DNA of 64,000 bases from Streptomyces showdoensis (GTDB lineage Bacteria > Actinomycetota > Actinomycetes > Streptomycetales > Streptomycetaceae). The stretch lies in the NCBI RefSeq assembly GCF_039535475.1, contig NZ_BAAAXG010000013.1:138936-202935 (forward strand). The letters run 5' to 3'. A program made the position numbers and the translations under genes. Positions 61,237-64,000 of this stretch are shown piece after piece. The notes under the pieces are model-generated. The model was not told the origin of the DNA, did no database searches, and saw only the letters and a program-made list of their open reading frames with translations. The stretch's first letter is position 1, and each line of letters begins with the position of its first letter.

Positions 61237-62744
61237 GTGACTTCCCCTGAATTAGTCGCGGAGCGTGCCGACCGACGGGCCTGGCTGGGCCTCGTCATCG
61301 TGCTCGGCCCGGTCGCGCTCGTCGCGATGGACGGCTCCGTTCTGTACCTCGCGATGCCGAGCATCACGTCCGCGATCACGCCCAGTACCGATCAGGCACT
61401 GTGGATCCTGGACATCTACGGCTTCGTGGTCTCGTCCCTGCTCATCGCCTTCGGCAACCTCGGCGACCGCTACGGCCGGCTCAAGTTCCTGCTGACCGGC
61501 GCCGTCGTCTTCGGCATCGGCTCCGCGGGAGCGGCGTTCGCGCCGAACCCGGAGATCCTCATCGCCTGCCGCGCGCTGATGGGCCTCGGCGGCGCCACCC
61601 TGCTGCCCGCCGGCCTCGCCATCATCAGCAACCTCTTCCACGACGCCCGCCAGCGCTCGCAGGCCATCGGCATCTTCGCGGCCACGTTCGCCGCCGGATT
61701 CGCGGCCGGACCGGTCATCGGCGGACTGCTGCTGAGCCGCTTCGAGTGGGGCTCGGTCTTCCTCATCAACCTGCCGGTCGTCGTGCTGTTCCTCGCCTTC
61801 GCGCCGGTGCTGCTGCGCGAGGTCCGCACCACCAACCCGGGCCGGGTGGACGCCCTCAGCGTCGCCCTGTCCGCCGTCGGCATCCTGCTGGCCGTCTACT
61901 CGATCAAGACGGCCGCGGCGGAGGGCTTCTCCCCCGTGCAGGCCGTCACCGGTGTCGTCGGCGTCGCCCTCCTGGTGTGGTTCGTGCGCCGCCAGTTCCA
62001 CCTGGAGCACCCGCTGCTCGACCTGCGGCTGTTCAAGGACCGGGTGTTCACGGTGGCCATCCTCACCGGTCTGCTGACGCTCGTCGCCTGGGCCGCCGCC
62101 GGCTACCTGAGCGGCATCTACCTCCAGTCGGTCCTCGGCTACAGCGTCCTCGCGGCGGCCCTGCTGGCCCTGCCCGGAGCGGCGGTCCTGACCGTCGTGT
62201 GCATCAAGACGAGCGTCATCGCCGAGCGGATCGGCACCCGGTCGGCGCTCATCGCCTCCCACTTCTTCATGGGCGTCGGCCTGCTGCTCCTCCTGGCGAC
62301 CACCACCGAACACGGCGTGGCGGCGTTCATCGCCTCCACGATCGTCGCCGGTGTCGGCTACGGCCTCTCCTTCAGCCTGGTCGCCGACACCGCCGTCGCG
62401 GCGGTCCCGCCGGAGCGCGCCGGGTTCGGCCGCCTCGCTCGCCGAGACCAGCAACGAGCTGGGCAACGCGCTGGGCATCTCGCTGCTCGGCTCGCTGGCG
62501 GCGGTCTGCTTCCGGCTGTTCGGCCCCGACATCGCGGGCACGCTCAACGAGACGCTGGACAAGCCGGGCCTCTCCCCCCGCCGTCGTCGCCGAGGCCGAG
62601 GACGCCTTCCTCACCGGTCTGCACGTGGCGGTCGGCGTGGCGAGCCTGCTCTGCCTGGCCCTCGGCGTCCTGGCGCTGCGCTGGGTCCCGAAGGAGACGA
62701 AGGAGGAGCCGGCGGAGGCCGAGAGCCTGACGGCCGCGCCGTAA
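61237..62744 (+). pseudogene. DHA2-type MFS drug exporter, broken by two +1 frameshifts
   Basis: A 14-helix (EmrB/QacA-like) exporter starting GTG at 61237: VALVAMDGSVLYLAMPSIT, GNLGDRYGRLKFLL and GRALMG/CRALMGLGGATLLPAG-type motifs are present. The frame holds to VPPERAG at about 62424, where one extra T (TT at 62425-62426) shifts it; the protein continues in the next frame as SAASLAETSNELGNALGISL and on to NETLDKPGLSP. There an extra C in a six-C run (62574-62579) shifts it again, and it ends in the third frame as AVVAEAEDAFLTG ... WVPKETKEE. Codon 6 is TTA. No other damage is visible, so recent mutation or sequence error is likely. Confidence 0.8.
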
Positions 62745-62845
62745 CGCACGGACACTCCCGGCCCTGCGGACCGGCCCCTTCACCACGGGGGCGGAACGCA
62801 GGGCCGAGTCGTGGCGTACGGGCCGGGACGCCGCCGCTCGTACGG

Positions 62846-63848
62846 TCAGCCGCCCGTACGGAAGTCGACGCGGAAGGCCTCCTCCCCCTCCTGCGTCCCG
62901 AGGACCCGCACCGCGCCCGGCTCCGGCAGCGGCGCGGCCGCGATCCAGCAGGGCCGGTCGAACTCGACGTACCTGCGGTAGGAGGCCTCGATCGCGACGG
63001 GTTCGAACGGGGCCGGGGCCCGCAGGGCGCGGGCCGCCTGGTCGGCGGCCTCCAGCAGCGCGAGGCCGGGCACGTGGTCGACCGGGTGGTCGAAGAGCAG
63101 CCGGTCCCCCGGGTCGTTGCGCAGCAGCCAGCGGTCCGGCCGGTCCCCGGCGGCCAGCATCACCTCCCCCGGCGACGCCCGGCCGACCAGCCGGGCGTCC
63201 ACGGGCGGCGGGAGCTCCCAGCCGCCCCACGCCACGTCCCGGCGGGGACCGCGGACCCGCGCGTACACCCGTTCCGAGATCCAGGTGAACTCGCTCTCGG
63301 CGCGGGCCACGATGGTTCCGCCCGCAAGGATCCGAAAGGTCATGTGGAGAGATCCGGCCGTCCGCCGGCCGGCCCCGGCGTCCCGGACGGCGACGTGGAC
63401 GTCCAGGGCGGTGGCCTGGCCGCGGGGGACGCACAGGCCGGCGGCTATGGCGAGGTCGAGGGTGCTGAGCATGGTCTGGTGGGTCAGCGGGACCTCGTGC
63501 ACGGCGTGCGCGACGACCAGTCCGCACTGCCGGACGGTCTGGGCCAGGACGCGCGGGTCGTACGGTAACTCCCCCTGCACCGCGGGGCCATCTGACGCCC
63601 AGGACGACCTCGCCGGGGGACCGTCTCTCCCAGCCGGTCACGAGGAGGTGCTCCTCCCGACGCAGGTGCGCGTAGGCGGCGAGCGGCGCCGTCGGGGGTG
63701 CGGGCGGGAGGGAGGTCAGAGGGGTGGAAGGGACGAGAGAGGCGGTCGGGGCGAGCGCGGCGTCGGACAAGGTTCCCCCTGGTTCGGTTCGGTCCAGACA
63801 TACCCGGTGCACCGTTGAACTACGGGATGTACGTTCGATTTTGGTCAT
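62846..63848 (-). pseudogene. afsA: AfsA/ScbA-like gamma-butyrolactone synthase, frameshifted
   Basis: Two hot-dog AfsA domains are readable. The N-terminal part, in one frame, has LRREEHLLVTGWERRSPGEVVLGVRWPRGAG; the rest, in another frame from about 63570, has ELPYDPRVLAQTVRQCGLVVAHAVHEVPLTHQTML and the second domain GRASPGEVMLAAGD ... LLFDHPVDHVPGLALLEAADQ. Removing one G from the five-G run (63571-63575) joins them perfectly. The next Leu codon is TTA (63566-63568). AfsA condenses beta-ketoacyl-ACP with dihydroxyacetone phosphate in A-factor-type signal synthesis. The start is uncertain: ATG at 63848, or TTG at 63770 with GGGGGAA upstream. Confidence 0.8.
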
Positions 63849-64000
63849 AGGTAAATGTAAGCCCAAGCAACAGTAAAGCGGGGCCTGTTGTCACCTGCGA
63901 CCCTCCCGGACCCCCTCCGGCCGGGCCTTGCCACCCTCGAACGCCATGTCAGGTTTGGCGCGAATGTGCGGTCCCCCGCGAGCGCGTCGTATAAAGAAAC
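63849..64000. other. AT-richer promoter-like end of the window
   Basis: The last 150 bp have no supported gene. An AT-rich patch at 63835-63880 (upstream of the afsA start) probably holds its promoter and possibly a GBL-receptor operator, but no palindrome could be identified. Confidence 0.4.

Overview
The window is high-GC actinobacterial DNA and almost certainly Streptomyces. It carries a complete whiE-type spore-pigment locus, gamma-butyrolactone (GBL) signalling genes of the AfsA and ScbR families, a SARP regulator with a TTA codon (the leucine codon read by the bldA tRNA), many Tat or Sec secreted proteins, and frequent GTG/TTG starts with 4-bp ATGA/TTGA overlaps. All functions are inferred from reading the sequence; no database search was run.

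Region 1 (1-9.3 kb) is a spore-pigment type II polyketide locus. It runs whiE ORFI-ORFII-KSalpha-KSbeta-ACP-aromatase-cyclase on the minus strand, with the ORFVIII FAD hydroxylase divergent, as in the classical whiE layout. An extra O-methyltransferase faces the end of the operon. Region 2 (8.6-14.2 kb) holds housekeeping or envelope-type genes: a Tat-exported M15-peptidase-like protein missing a zinc ligand, a large DUF1906 protein and a Tat-exported metallo-beta-lactamase-fold protein.

Region 3 (14.7-29.2 kb) is the most striking: a compact clavam-type beta-lactam gene cluster. It has a CcaR-like SARP, an MFS exporter, clavaminate synthase, proclavaminate amidinohydrolase, an ATP-grasp ligase, beta-lactam synthetase and carboxyethylarginine synthase. 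A divergent arm carries a GNAT-like protein, two OppA-like binding proteins and ornithine acetyltransferase. The early pathway to clavaminic acid is complete with conserved catalytic residues. Nothing in the window encodes the clavaldehyde-forming late steps, so an N-aminoacylated clavaminate or a related 5S clavam is a plausible product.

Region 4 (29.4-48.8 kb) is mixed chromosomal content: a two-component system, an I36-type inhibitor, a stand-alone tsaD, a cobalamin riboswitch in front of an acyl-CoA thioesterase gene, a 15-bp tandem repeat array, a D-Ala-D-Ala carboxypeptidase, a TatA-like protein, an LCP protein, an ArsR/P-type ATPase pair, a serine protease and others. Two 18-bp palindromes lie at the tatA-like and LCP promoters.

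Region 5 (48.9-53.4 kb) is a WXG100/type VII-style polymorphic toxin locus: an RNase A-like toxin with its presumed immunity protein, two WXG100-type proteins, a catalytically stripped RNase A-like fragment and a CdiI-type immunity gene.

Region 6 (53.4-64 kb) is a GBL-signalling island: an ScbR-type receptor, a carboxylic acid reductase-SDR operon, a second receptor-like TetR, a class IV aminotransferase, a TetR/MFS pair separated by a periodic operator array, and an AfsA homologue. The MFS and afsA reading frames are broken by three +1 shifts, two of them in C or G homopolymer runs. They are either recent mutations or sequence errors.
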